Assembly (NCBI RefSeq): GCF_003287285.1
Contig: NZ_QMIG01000014.1
Span: 62,001 to 126,000, forward strand
Direction of reading: 5' to 3'
DNA: 64,000 nucleotides
From: Phytoactinopolyspora halophila
GTDB lineage: Bacteria; Actinomycetota; Actinomycetes; Jiangellales; Jiangellaceae
This document shows, one piece after another, positions 18,008 through 27,012 of the stretch; position 1 is the first letter of the stretch, and every line of letters begins with the position of its first letter. A program made the position numbers and the translations under genes. The notes beneath the pieces are model-generated. The model made no database searches, was not told where the DNA came from, and saw only the letters and a program-made list of their open reading frames with translations.

Positions 18008-19390
18008 ATGGCCAAGGCAGCACAGATCTACCGTTGCAGCGAATGTGGATGGACGAGCCCGAAGTGGGTCGGCCGGTGCGGCGAGTGCCAGGCGTGGGGA
18101 ACCGTCGATGACGCCGCGGCTCAACGTCCGGGCAACACCGCAGCGGGCCCAGTCACCCAGGCTGCACGGCCGATCAACGCCGTCGGCCTGGAATCGGCCC
18201 GGTCCAGACCGACCGGGGTCGAAGAATTCGATCGCGCCCTGGGCGGCGGTCTGGTCCAAGGTGCCGTGACGCTCCTCGCCGGAGAACCGGGTGTGGGCAA
18301 GTCGACGCTCTTGCTCGATGTCACGGCCAAATGGGCCCTCGACGCCGGCCGCGCCCTCTACGTCACCGGAGAGGAATCGGCCGCGCAGGTACGCCTGCGA
18401 GCGGAACGCACCGGGGCGATAGCCGATCACCTGTTCCTCGCCGCCGAAACCGACCTGTCCGCAGTCTTGACACACATCGACGAGGTCAAGCCTTCCCTCG
18501 TCATCCTCGACTCGGTCCAGACCGTCGCGAGCCCGACACTCGACAACCCGGTGGGTGGCGTCAACCAGGTCCGCGAGGTCGCGTCGACCCTCATTCGGAT
18601 CGCCAAGGAACGGGGCATCGCCACGGTTCTCGTCGGCCATGTCACGAAAGACGGTTCGATCGCGGGTCCCCGGGTCCTCGAACACCTCGTGGATGTCGTG
18701 CTGCAGTTCGAGGGTGACCGGCATTCCAGGCTGCGCATGGTACGCACGGTGAAGAACCGCTACGGTCCCGCCGACGAGGTGGGGTGCTTCGACCTGTCCG
18801 ACGCCGGAATCACCTCACTGGCCGATCCCACCGGCCTCTTTCTGTCCCGGCACGCTGCACCCGTTCCGGGCACCTGCATCAGCGTCACCGTGGAAGGGCG
18901 ACGACCACTGCTCGGCGAGGTCCAGGCATTGGTGGCACCGTCCGCGTTGAACACACCTCGCCGCGCCAACAGCGGTCTCGATTCCGCCCGCGTGTCCATG
19001 GTCCTGGCCGTCCTCGAACGCCGGGGCCGAATCCAGCTGAGCACCAAGGACGTCTTCACCTCCACCGTCGGAGGGGCGCGGCTCGCCGAGCCCGCTACCG
19101 ACCTCGCGGTACTCATCGCCGTCGCCAGCGCATCCGCGCAGCAAGCGACGCCGATGGGCATGATCGCCCTGGGTGAGGTCGGGCTGGCTGGCGAGATCCG
19201 GAGGGTCACCGGAATGCAACGACGGCTTGCCGAAGCTGAGCGCATGGGGTTCAGCACGGCACTCGTACCACCCGATCCCGGCCCGATTCCCGCGGGAATC
19301 CGCGCCGTCGAGGTCGAGCACATCGGCTCGGCCCTGGCCATCGTCGCCGATCCGGCCACCGCGTTTCCGGTGGACGAGTCGCACCGGTGA
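18008..19390 (+). CDS. radA: DNA repair protein RadA
   Basis: A 460-residue RecA-like ATPase that helps branch migration of recombination intermediates. In order: a C4 zinc finger (C10, C13, C24, C27), Walker A GEPGVGKST (92-100), Walker B region LVILDS, the RadA-specific KNRYG motif (249-253), and a C-terminal Lon-like domain. The length is normal. TACCGT stands 8 bases before the ATG, and GGAG is 3 bases before it. It precedes disA by 197 bases; both act in DNA-damage handling and lie together in many Gram-positive genomes. Confidence 0.97.
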   Translation: MAKAAQIYRCSECGWTSPKWVGRCGECQAWGTVDDAAAQRPGNTAAGPVTQAARPINAVGLESARSRPTGVEEFDRALGGGLVQGAVTLLAGEPGVGKSTLLLDVTAKWALDAGRALYVTGEESAAQVRLRAERTGAIADHLFLAAETDLSAVLTHIDEVKPSLVILDSVQTVASPTLDNPVGGVNQVREVASTLIRIAKERGIATVLVGHVTKDGSIAGPRVLEHLVDVVLQFEGDRHSRLRMVRTVKNRYGPADEVGCFDLSDAGITSLADPTGLFLSRHAAPVPGTCISVTVEGRRPLLGEVQALVAPSALNTPRRANSGLDSARVSMVLAVLERRGRIQLSTKDVFTSTVGGARLAEPATDLAVLIAVASASAQQATPMGMIALGEVGLAGEIRRVTGMQRRLAEAERMGFSTALVPPDPGPIPAGIRAVEVEHIGSALAIVADPATAFPVDESHR

Positions 19391-19466
19391 CCACATGAAT
19401 GGAACGATGCGCGGGAGAGGACGGTGCGGGTGGGCCATGTCACGGTGGTTGCTCCGGGCTGTCTGA

Positions 19467-19549
19467 GCGCTTGACATGACATGCCCTTAGACTGTTGCCC
19501 GGAAGTGTCAGTGTCGACCTCGCGCTTTACACTTCTCAGCTCTAGACTG
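19467..19549 (+). repeat. Two direct repeats upstream of disA
   Basis: Copies at 19467-19494 and 19522-19549 share the pattern GCGCTTkACA, 11 bases, TAGACTG, with period 55. They lie 94 and 39 bases before the disA GTG. The 12-base distance between TTkACA and TAGACT is too short for an ordinary sigma-A promoter, so they may be binding sites rather than promoters. Confidence 0.5.
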
Positions 19550-19587
19550 GCAGCCAACCATCACCAACGAGTCATGACGGGGGTCAT

Positions 19588-20679
19588 GTGCCCGGCAGCG
19601 ACAGGAGCGGCGCAGAGGCGAAGCTGCGTCAGGCGCTTGCAGCGGTCGCGCCCGGAACCGAACTGCGGGAGGGGCTGGAGCGAATCCTGCGGGGACGTAC
19701 CGGCGCCGTCGTAGTCCTCGGCTACGACACGACGGTCGAGTCCCTCAGCAGTGGCGGCTTCACGCTCGACGTCGAGTTCAACGCCACCGGTCTTCGCGAG
19801 CTGGCCAAGATGGACGGCGCCATCGTCGTCGACCGGGATTGCACCCGCATCTTGCGGGCGGCCACGCAGCTCGTTCCCGATCCTTCGATCGAGACCACCG
19901 AATCCGGTACCCGGCATCGCACGGCGGAACGCGTGGCCAAGCAGACCGGCTTTCCCGTCATCTCGGTGAGCCAGTCCATGCGCATCGTCGCGATCTACGT
20001 CGACAACATCCGGCACGTCCTTGAGGACGCCGGGCAGATCCTTTCACGCGCCAACCAGGCGCTGGCCACGCTCGAGCGGTACAAGCTGCGGCTCGACGAG
20101 GTTTCCGGGACGCTGTCCGCACTGGAGATCGAAGACCTCGTCACCGTTCGTGACGTCGTCACCGTGGCGCAGCGTCTCGAGATGGTGCGCCGGATCTCCA
20201 CCGAAATCGACGGCTACGTCGTCGAGCTCGGCACCGACGGCCGATTGCTCAGCCTCCAGCTCGACGAACTCGTTGCCGGTGTGGACGTCGACCGCGAACT
20301 CATCGTCCGCGACTACCTGCCCAAGTCCGCCAGTCATGCAGGCAACACGGTCGAGGACGCGATGTCACGCCTCGGTGAGCTCTCCGCTACCGAACTGCTC
20401 GATCTGGGCGAGGTGGCGAGCGCCTTGGGCTTCAGCGGAGGCGACCAACTAGAGACATCCGTCAGCCCGCGCGGGTATCGGCTGCTCGCCCGGGTGCCAC
20501 GGTTGCCCTCGCCGGTGGTGGAACGGCTGGTCGACCACTTTGGCGGGCTTCAGAAACTCCTGGCTGCCAGCGTCGATGATCTTCAGGCGGTCGAGGGAGT
20601 CGGTGAACACCGGGCGCGTAACGTCCGCGAGGGACTCTCCCGGCTGGCCGAGTCCAGCATCCTCGAACGCTACGTCTAG
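19588..20679 (+). CDS. disA: DNA integrity scanning protein DisA, diadenylate cyclase
   Basis: It makes c-di-AMP from two ATP and scans DNA for branched intermediates. The protein has 363 residues. The DAC domain (about 10-150) carries DGAIV (76-80) and [11 protein letters not shown] (106-116), both required for catalysis. A helical linker is followed by a helix-hairpin-helix DNA-binding tail ([20 protein letters not shown]). GTG start with a GGGGG run four bases upstream. RadA, which modulates DisA in other bacteria, is encoded just before it. Confidence 0.96.
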   Translation: MPGSDRSGAEAKLRQALAAVAPGTELREGLERILRGRTGAVVVLGYDTTVESLSSGGFTLDVEFNATGLRELAKMDGAIVVDRDCTRILRAATQLVPDPSIETTESGTRHRTAERVAKQTGFPVISVSQSMRIVAIYVDNIRHVLEDAGQILSRANQALATLERYKLRLDEVSGTLSALEIEDLVTVRDVVTVAQRLEMVRRISTEIDGYVVELGTDGRLLSLQLDELVAGVDVDRELIVRDYLPKSASHAGNTVEDAMSRLGELSATELLDLGEVASALGFSGGDQLETSVSPRGYRLLARVPRLPSPVVERLVDHFGGLQKLLAASVDDLQAVEGVGEHRARNVREGLSRLAESSILERYV

Positions 20680-20772
20680 GCGCGCGGCGCCCGCCAGAGC
20701 GTCCAGTGCAGGCGCCCCCGTACGCTCCATTCGCCCCGAGCCACGGCATTTCGCGAGCTGCATCGTGGATAC

Positions 20773-20821
20773 GAGAAGGCCCGTGGGTCGCACACCAACC
20801 TGTGGACCCACGGGCCTTCTC
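20773..20821 (+). terminator. Terminator after disA
   Basis: GAGAAGGCCCGTGGGTC (20773-20789) and its exact complement at 20805-20821 form a 17-bp perfect stem with a 15-base loop. It lies 94 bases beyond the disA stop and also downstream of the minus-strand secreted-protein gene, so it can serve both convergent transcripts. Confidence 0.9.
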
Positions 20822-20944
20822 AGCCGGCGCCCGGAGTCATGGACCCCGTAGCACCCCCCGCTGACCGGGAGATTGAACGACGAACGATGTGGCGTCGCCG
20901 TGGGGAGACAACTCCCTGTCGCGGGTGCCCCCGTGATACGAGCC

Positions 20945-22195
20945 TCAGTTCGTCACACCGAGAACCTCGTGATCGTCATCGTCCTCATCGTCACCGCCGT
21001 CGGCGTACAGCCCGCCCTGCGGAACCTCGACGCTCGCCTCCGGGAAGCTCAGGATGCCCATTTCGGCATGGCCAAGCTCGATGTCGCCCGCAACAGGAAC
21101 GGGAAGCGAGAAGATGAGACGAGCCGACAGTCCGCCACCGGAGGCGGCGACATACGTTCCGTCGTCAGCCACCTCGATGTCGTCGTCACGGTAGTCGGCA
21201 AAGTTGATGTTCACACTCACGCCCGGAAGCACCTCGAACGTTTCGTCGAAACCGGGCTCGATCTCCACGCCCTCTTGGCCACCGACCTGTAGCTCCAGGG
21301 CCGGCAGCTCGTAGTCAAAGCTGGCGCCACCGGGCTCACCGGTCGCCTCCAGGCGTCCCCAGGCGTTGGGCTCCTCCGTGTCGGACGCTGCGGCAAGACC
21401 GACCGTGATGCCCCCGTTCTCGGCGCCACCCAGCAGGTTCAGGTCCGAGAACCGGCCGCTCACCTCGAGGTACGCGCCCTGGCTGCCGTCCTCCTTGCCG
21501 AAGACGCCGCTCTCCTGCAGCAGCTGACCTTCACCCATGCTGAACAGGGGGCCGTCACCCACCGGCAGGTCGACGGGAGCCATGCTGCTCAGGATTCCGC
21601 TCAGCTGACCGACCTCTCCGGCGTCGACGAGGTCGAGCTGGCCGACACCGGAGTAGAGCTCGGTGAGCACACCACCCTGCGAGCCGTGGCCGAGGACATC
21701 GTCGTTCCAGTTGGCCTTGACCTCGGACGAGATTCCGCGCAGGTTGCCGATGCCGGGTACCCCGAGATCGTGCACACCCACGGTGTCCGGGTCCGCTTTC
21801 TCTGGCAGCGCCACCTGTTCCGCCGCGTAGAAGTGTGTCGGAATCTCGGTGTCCATGGCGCTCGCGTCGATGAGGCTACCGATGGAGCGGGAGTAGACGT
21901 CCCCGTCTTGGCCCTCGATCCCTTCCGAGTTGACCTCATTCTGCACCATGCCGACGGTCGCGTTGCCCTCGAGGTCGGGAACACTTCCGGCGATGGGCAC
22001 ATCGCCGCCGAAGTCGAACCGGAAGGTGCCGTAGTATCCATCGGCCTTGATCTCGAAGTTGCCCGGATTCTCGGGCGCGGCAGCGTGGGCCGGCACTCCA
22101 AACGCGCTAACCGCCAGAGTCGCGGCGGCTCCGCACGCGACGGTCGCGACGGCGGACCGACGAATCCGCCGTGCACCAGTCATGGAATGAGTCAT
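20945..22195 (-). CDS. Secreted acidic protein of unknown function
   Basis: A 416-residue exported protein with no family I can name. A signal peptide is clear: a basic start (ARRIRRSA), a hydrophobic core and an AHA-A cleavage site around residue 38. The mature part is rich in Gly, Asp and Glu with alternating hydrophobic residues, suggesting beta structure, and has only polar linkers. The tail ends in an Asp/Glu run (DDEDDDDHEV) that could bind cations. No lipobox, LPxTG or transmembrane anchor is visible. ATG 22195 has AAGGGG 8 bases upstream. It has its own consensus-like promoter, is monocistronic, and faces disA. Confidence 0.8.
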   Translation of the reverse strand: MTHSMTGARRIRRSAVATVACGAAATLAVSAFGVPAHAAAPENPGNFEIKADGYYGTFRFDFGGDVPIAGSVPDLEGNATVGMVQNEVNSEGIEGQDGDVYSRSIGSLIDASAMDTEIPTHFYAAEQVALPEKADPDTVGVHDLGVPGIGNLRGISSEVKANWNDDVLGHGSQGGVLTELYSGVGQLDLVDAGEVGQLSGILSSMAPVDLPVGDGPLFSMGEGQLLQESGVFGKEDGSQGAYLEVSGRFSDLNLLGGAENGGITVGLAAASDTEEPNAWGRLEATGEPGGASFDYELPALELQVGGQEGVEIEPGFDETFEVLPGVSVNINFADYRDDDIEVADDGTYVAASGGGLSARLIFSLPVPVAGDIELGHAEMGILSFPEASVEVPQGGLYADGGDDEDDDDHEVLGVTN

Positions 22196-22292
22196 GAGTT
22201 TTTCCCCTTTGGGAGGTTGCTTGAGGCCCGGCATAGTGTCCAGGACCAGCCGAGCGCCTTGCAATGATGCGTTCCTGGACGAACCTGACCGG

Positions 22293-22322
22293 ACGTTATC
22301 CATCGATAAAGTTACATGTCAA
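22293..22322 (-). promoter_or_regulatory. Promoter of the secreted-protein gene
   Basis: On the minus strand a perfect TTGACA (22322-22317) is followed after 18 bases by TAACGT (22298-22293); GATAAC is an overlapping alternative. The leader to the ATG at 22195 would be about 90 bases. This is the best sigma-A type -35 box seen in the window. Confidence 0.65.
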
Positions 22323-22761
22323 GTATCCTCAGTGCGCGCCTTCCAGGCATGAAGTGGAAATAGTAATCTGATTGTGTCTTTGGCCAAAAGGTCCATGCAC
22401 ACCCCGCCAATCGGTCCATGCCCAGGGCATACGCGAAGAATTCGGACAAAAGAGCGTCTAGAGTTTTCTTGACGAGAATCCGAGAAAGCAGCGTAGCGGA
22501 AATACCTCATGCGTACGTGAGCGGATCGTGGCCATTGCCGCAATATGGACAAACTGTCCAACATGTCGTATCGCCGAATTTCTGGCAAGAATGCCTTTAC
22601 TTTATGACTGACTATGATCGACATGTGCGTGGCCTCGTCAGGAGAGTGCTCGACGCACCCGGAATCACATCGATATACACGTTTCTGACATCCTGGGCAC
22701 CCGGATTCTCCCGTGGCATGGCCTATGCCAAAGGTCCAGGGAGGGTTGATACGGTCAGGTC
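22323..22761. other. AT-richer intergenic stretch without a convincing gene
   Basis: The 440 bases between the secreted protein's promoter and the hexosaminidase are visibly richer in A and T than the surroundings. The open frames in it (22319-22624 minus, 22418-22798 plus) have low-complexity, non-family sequences and no ribosome site, so I do not call them. A small perfect palindrome (TGGACA-AAC-TGTCCA) lies at 22546-22560, and GGTCCATGC occurs twice about 25 bases apart near 22390-22420. Confidence 0.6.
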
Positions 22762-24432
22762 GTGCCTGTCGATCTGGTTCCCCACCCGTTGTCCGTGACC
22801 GAGCTCCCCGGCACGTTCCTGCTCTCCGACGATGTTGTGATCGTCGCCCGCGGATCGGCCACCGACCCTGCCTGGCTCCTTCACGACGCGCTGCGCGCCG
22901 GCACCGGCTTGAACATCCCGGTCACCGCCAAGCATCGAAACGACTCGTCACCGAGCATCACGTTCACGCAGACCGGTGAGGAACCCCCCGACGCGTTCCC
23001 CTCCACGGCCATCGAACGCTATCGCCTCGACATCCGCACCGACGGCGTCACGATCGAGTCCTCCCACCCCGCAGGATTCGTCCGGGCGGTACAAACACTG
23101 CGGCAGCTCCTGCCGCCGAGCACGCTCCGCACCGCGCCCGTGGCCCCGGGACCTGTCGAGGTGCCCTGTGTCTCGATCGACGACGAACCACGGTTCGGCT
23201 GGCGCGGTGTCATGCTCGATGTTGCCCGGCATTTCCAGCCCAAGGAGTTCGTCCTCCGCCTGATCGACCTTGCGGCACTTCACCAGCTCAACGTCATCCA
23301 CCTGCATCTCACCGACGATCAAGGCTGGCGGTTGGAGGTGCCGGGCTGGCCGAAGCTCACCGAGATCGGCTCGTGGCGATCCGAAACCGTGCGCGGGCAC
23401 GGGCGGGCTGCCAACGGATTCGACGGCACTCCCCACGGCGGCTACTACAGCACGGACGACCTTCGCGAGATCGTTGCCTATGCGGCCCGGCGACACATCA
23501 CCGTCGTACCCGAGATCGACATGCCCGGGCACGTGCGTGCGGTACTGGCCGCGCATCCGGAACTCGGCAACACCGGACAGCAGAAGCCGGTAGCGACCAC
23601 GTTCGGCATTTTCTCCGAAGTGCTGGCGCCGACCGATGAAGCGCTCGCCTTCGCCCGGGACGTGCTGGACACCGTCGTTGATATCTTCGACTCTCCATTC
23701 ATCCACATCGGCGGTGACGAGTGCCCGCGGACGGAGTGGGAGGAAAGCGACGCGGCCAGGGCACGTGCCCGCGAGCTCGGGCTCTCCGATGTCAGCGAGC
23801 TACAGTCGTGGTTCACCGCACAGCTGGCGGACCACGCGCGACTCCACGGTCGTCGAGTGATCGGCTGGGACGAGATCCTGGAAGACGGTGGCGCGCCGCG
23901 CGATGCCGTCGTGTCGGTGTGGCGGGAGTTCGCTACGGCGGCCAAGGCCGTCGCCGCCGGACACGACGTCATCGTCGCGCCACAAAGGGCCGTATATCTC
24001 GACTGGTATCCCTCGGCCGATCCCGACGAGCCGCTGCACATCCACGGGCATACGCCCCTGGAAACAGTGGCGGACTTCGATCCCGCCCCGGCCGATGTCT
24101 CCGAGGCCGCTCCACAGGGCGACGGCGATCACGCGCCAGCTGGTGACCCAGGGACTGGTTTCGGGCGCATATTCGGGGTGCAGGCGCAGCTGTGGACCGA
24201 GTACATGCCCACTCCACGCAGCGTGGAATACGCCGCGTTCCCGCGGCTGAGTGCCGTCGCGGACATGGCGTGGGCGAGCATGGACAACCGCCAGCATCAC
24301 CCCGTCACCACACGAATGCCTGCTCATCTCCAGCGCCTCGATGCCGTGGGCGTGAATTACCGCCCGCTCGACGGGCCCCGTCCCTGGCAGCGTGGCGGGA
24401 CCGGCGACCGGGCGCGGTTCGACACGCGATGA
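22762..24432 (+). CDS. Beta-N-acetylhexosaminidase, GH20
   Basis: A 556-residue glycoside hydrolase that removes terminal GlcNAc/GalNAc, for example from chitin oligomers or glycans. An N-terminal alpha/beta GH20b domain (about 1-130) precedes the TIM barrel, which starts at RFGWRGVMLDVARHF. The acid catalyst pair D319-E320 is in HIGGDECPRTEW, and WTEYMPTPRSVEYAAFPRL closes the barrel. No signal peptide is visible, so it may be cytoplasmic and act on imported sugars. TACGGT stands 6 bases before the GTG start, suggesting a leaderless mRNA. It abuts the convergent rsmI gene with no gap. Confidence 0.92.
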   Translation: MPVDLVPHPLSVTELPGTFLLSDDVVIVARGSATDPAWLLHDALRAGTGLNIPVTAKHRNDSSPSITFTQTGEEPPDAFPSTAIERYRLDIRTDGVTIESSHPAGFVRAVQTLRQLLPPSTLRTAPVAPGPVEVPCVSIDDEPRFGWRGVMLDVARHFQPKEFVLRLIDLAALHQLNVIHLHLTDDQGWRLEVPGWPKLTEIGSWRSETVRGHGRAANGFDGTPHGGYYSTDDLREIVAYAARRHITVVPEIDMPGHVRAVLAAHPELGNTGQQKPVATTFGIFSEVLAPTDEALAFARDVLDTVVDIFDSPFIHIGGDECPRTEWEESDAARARARELGLSDVSELQSWFTAQLADHARLHGRRVIGWDEILEDGGAPRDAVVSVWREFATAAKAVAAGHDVIVAPQRAVYLDWYPSADPDEPLHIHGHTPLETVADFDPAPADVSEAAPQGDGDHAPAGDPGTGFGRIFGVQAQLWTEYMPTPRSVEYAAFPRLSAVADMAWASMDNRQHHPVTTRMPAHLQRLDAVGVNYRPLDGPRPWQRGGTGDRARFDTR

Positions 24433-25308
24433 TCAGGCCGAGCGCTGGTTGACGACGGCGTCGTAGAGCTCCCGCTTGCGCAAGCCGAACTCGCGAGCCA
24501 CGCCAGCGATCGCGTCCTTGCGGCTGGATCCGGTTGCTACCCGCTCCGCAACGGTCTCGACGGCCGCCTCCAGCGAGACACTCGGATCACGTCCGGCCGA
24601 TGCCGGTGCACCCGTGACCACAATGGTGATCTCGCCCAGCGGATTCTCCGTCTCCGCCCACGTCGCGAGGCGATCCAGGACGTCCCGGCGGATCTCCTCG
24701 TGCCGCTTGGTGAGCTCCCGGCACACCACCGCCTGACGATCAGCACCGAACGAATCGGCCATCATGCGCAGTGTGGACGCCAGCCGGTGGCGCGACTCGA
24801 AGAACACGAGGGTACGTTCCTCTCCGGCCAAGGCGGCGAACCACCGGGCGCGCTCTCCCGCCCGGCGCGGCGGGAAACCTTCGAACGCAAACCGGGCAAC
24901 GGGCAGCCCGCTCACCGCAAGAGCCGTCAGGACCGCCGATGGCCCGGGCACCGCCGTCACCCGGGCACCGGCTCCGAGCGCTGCCTCCACCAGCCGGTAT
25001 CCCGGGTCCGACACCGACGGCATACCTGCGTCAGTGACCAGCATCACCCGCGCCCCGTCACGGAGCGCGCTCACGAGTTCAGGTGTCCGCGACTCCTCGT
25101 TGCCCTCGAAATACGACACCACCCGCCCCGGTAACCGGACGTCGAGGTTCGAGGCCAACCTCCGAAGCCGCCGGGTGTCTTCGGCAGCCACGACGTCAGC
25201 CGTGGTCAACTCGCGCACCAGCCGGTACGTCGCGTCGTCGGGACGGCCGATGGGTGTCCCGGCAAGGACGAGAACGCCCGCACCCGTGTCCTCCTGCTCA
25301 CGCGCCAC
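24433..25308 (-). CDS. rsmI: 16S rRNA (cytidine1402-2'-O)-methyltransferase RsmI
   Basis: It methylates the 2'-OH of C1402 in the decoding centre. From GTG 25308 the protein has 291 residues, the family length. It is a tetrapyrrole-methylase fold: VLVLAGTPIGRPDD, VVAAEDTRRLRRL, VMLVTDAGMPSVSDPG, VTAVPGPSAVLTAL, RFAFEGFPPR, LVFFESRHRL and GEITIVVTGAP are all family landmarks. GGGAAG lies 8 bases before the GTG. The longer frame to 25566 would run across the divergent mannosyltransferase start. It shares a 73-base divergent promoter region with PMT. Confidence 0.95.
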   Translation of the reverse strand: MAREQEDTGAGVLVLAGTPIGRPDDATYRLVRELTTADVVAAEDTRRLRRLASNLDVRLPGRVVSYFEGNEESRTPELVSALRDGARVMLVTDAGMPSVSDPGYRLVEAALGAGARVTAVPGPSAVLTALAVSGLPVARFAFEGFPPRRAGERARWFAALAGEERTLVFFESRHRLASTLRMMADSFGADRQAVVCRELTKRHEEIRRDVLDRLATWAETENPLGEITIVVTGAPASAGRDPSVSLEAAVETVAERVATGSSRKDAIAGVAREFGLRKRELYDAVVNQRSA

Positions 25309-25381
25309 GGGCCCATCTTCCCTTACCAGGGCCGCGCCGTGCCTCGACGTCACAATTGCCCGCCATACGTAAGATGGCCCG

Positions 25382-26971
25382 GTGACCCAGACAACCGTCG
25401 GTGCACCGCAAGGCGCGCGGGCGAAGCCTATCCAGTCCGGGCCACGGACACGTCTGTATTCGCCGATGCCCGGGGACCGCGTCTGGGGGTGGCTTGGCCC
25501 GCTCCTGGTCGGCGCCGTCGCAGCCGTTCTCCGGCTGGTCGATCTTGGCCGCCCCAATCGGATCATCTTCGACGAGACGTACTACGCGAAAGACGCGTTC
25601 GCTCAACTCCAGTTCGGCTACGCTCGCTCCACCGTCGACGACGCCGACGAAATGATTATCGACGGCAACCTCGACGTCTTCACCGACGAACCTTCGTTCG
25701 TCGTCCATCCTCCCGTCGGCAAGTTCCTCATCGCCCAGGGAATCCGGCTTCTGGGGATGGAGCCCGCCGGATGGCGGCTGGCCACGGCCCTGGCGGGCGT
25801 CGTCGCCGCCATCGTGCTCGCCCGAGCGGGCCGCCGGCTCTTCCGCTCGACCGTGCTGGGCTGCACCGCGGGGCTCTTCGTCGCCGTCGACGGCCTGGCG
25901 ATCGCGGTGAATCGCACGGCCATCCTCGACGGAATCTTCGCGATGTTCGTCGTCGCCGCGTTCGCCTGCTTGCTCGCCGATCGGGACCACAGCCGCACGA
26001 TGCTCGCGGCTTGGGTGAACCAGCGTCTCCCCGCCGGCCTGCCGCTGGGCGACGGCCCAGTCATGAGCTGGCGTCCGTGGCGGCTCGCCGGGGGCATCAT
26101 GCTCGGCCTGGCGTGCGGGACGAAATGGAGCGGCGTGTATGTCGTCGCCGTCTTCGGGCTGATGACGGTCTTCTGGGAGATCAGTGCGCGCAGGGCTGCC
26201 GGGATCCGGAGCCCAGCGCTGAATTCGCTGCTGCGCGACGGACCCGTCGCGTTCGTCACGATCGTCGGTTCAGCGCTGCTCACGTACGTGGTCTCGTGGT
26301 GGGGTTGGATCTTCTCGGGCAACGCGTGGGGCCGGACCTGGGCGGCCGAGAATCCCCCGTCGGGCCTCGGTGGCCTGGCGCCCAACTGGCTGCGCAGCCT
26401 CTGGCATTATCACAGCCAGATCTGGGACTTCCATACGAATCTGACCAGCGAGCACAACTACGAATCGAGCGCATGGACGTGGCTGTACCTCGGCCGACCA
26501 GTCTCGTTCGACTACCAGAGTCTGGACCGTGGCGAGGCGGGATGCACTGCCGAGCAATGCAGCCAGGAAGTGTTGGCTCTCGGCAACCCGGTTCTCTGGT
26601 GGGCTGCCTGCGCCGCGCTCATCGTCTGCCTCGCGATGTGGTTCCTGCGCCGTGACTGGCGCCCCGGTGCCATCCTGGCCGGTGTCGTGGCGACGTGGGC
26701 ACCGTGGCTCCTCTACACCGACCGCACGACGTTCGCTTTCTACGCCGTCGCGATCGTTCCCTTCCTCGCGCTCGCCGTCGCGTACGTGCTCGGGTTCGTC
26801 ATCGGCCGACCGTCCGATTCGGCGTCGCGGCGCGCGATCGGCGCCGCAATCGCCGGCGCCTTCGTACTCGTCGTCGTCATCGTCGCGGCCTGGTTCTATC
26901 CCCTCCACGTGGACACGGTGCTCCCATACGACGAGTGGCGAAGCCGCATGTGGTTCGACAGCTGGATCTAA
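25382..26971 (+). CDS. Dolichyl-phosphate-mannose-protein mannosyltransferase (PMT, GT39)
   Basis: A 529-residue polytopic membrane enzyme that transfers mannose from polyprenyl-phosphate-mannose to Ser/Thr of exported proteins. The catalytic acidic pair is D64-E65 in IIFDETYYAKDAF, in the first extracytoplasmic loop, and the FVVHPPVGKFLI motif follows. Roughly ten hydrophobic helices are visible. GTG start with TAAGAT 6 bases upstream, so probably leaderless. Location divergent from rsmI is conserved in actinomycetes. It ends in a strong bidirectional terminator. Confidence 0.93.
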   Translation: MTQTTVGAPQGARAKPIQSGPRTRLYSPMPGDRVWGWLGPLLVGAVAAVLRLVDLGRPNRIIFDETYYAKDAFAQLQFGYARSTVDDADEMIIDGNLDVFTDEPSFVVHPPVGKFLIAQGIRLLGMEPAGWRLATALAGVVAAIVLARAGRRLFRSTVLGCTAGLFVAVDGLAIAVNRTAILDGIFAMFVVAAFACLLADRDHSRTMLAAWVNQRLPAGLPLGDGPVMSWRPWRLAGGIMLGLACGTKWSGVYVVAVFGLMTVFWEISARRAAGIRSPALNSLLRDGPVAFVTIVGSALLTYVVSWWGWIFSGNAWGRTWAAENPPSGLGGLAPNWLRSLWHYHSQIWDFHTNLTSEHNYESSAWTWLYLGRPVSFDYQSLDRGEAGCTAEQCSQEVLALGNPVLWWAACAALIVCLAMWFLRRDWRPGAILAGVVATWAPWLLYTDRTTFAFYAVAIVPFLALAVAYVLGFVIGRPSDSASRRAIGAAIAGAFVLVVVIVAAWFYPLHVDTVLPYDEWRSRMWFDSWI

Positions 26972-26972
26972 C

Positions 26973-27012
26973 CCCTTCTCACCTCCCGCTGATCAGCGGG
27001 AGGTGAGAAGGG
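26973..27012. terminator. Bidirectional terminator between PMT and the GDT1-type exporter
   Basis: CCCTTCTCACCTCCCGCTGA (26973-26992) is followed directly by its exact complement (26993-27012), a perfect 40-base palindrome. It starts one base after the PMT stop and its right half encodes the last codons of the convergent exporter. Confidence 0.9.

Noticed and set aside
22546-22560. TGGACA-AAC-TGTCCA palindrome as an operator
   Set aside because: Only 6-bp arms, single copy, and more than 200 bases from the hexosaminidase start; mentioned in the gap entry only.
22319-22798. Two open frames (101 and 126 codons) in the AT-richer gap
   Set aside because: No ribosome site, no family features, and they overlap each other on opposite strands and overlap the secreted-protein promoter.
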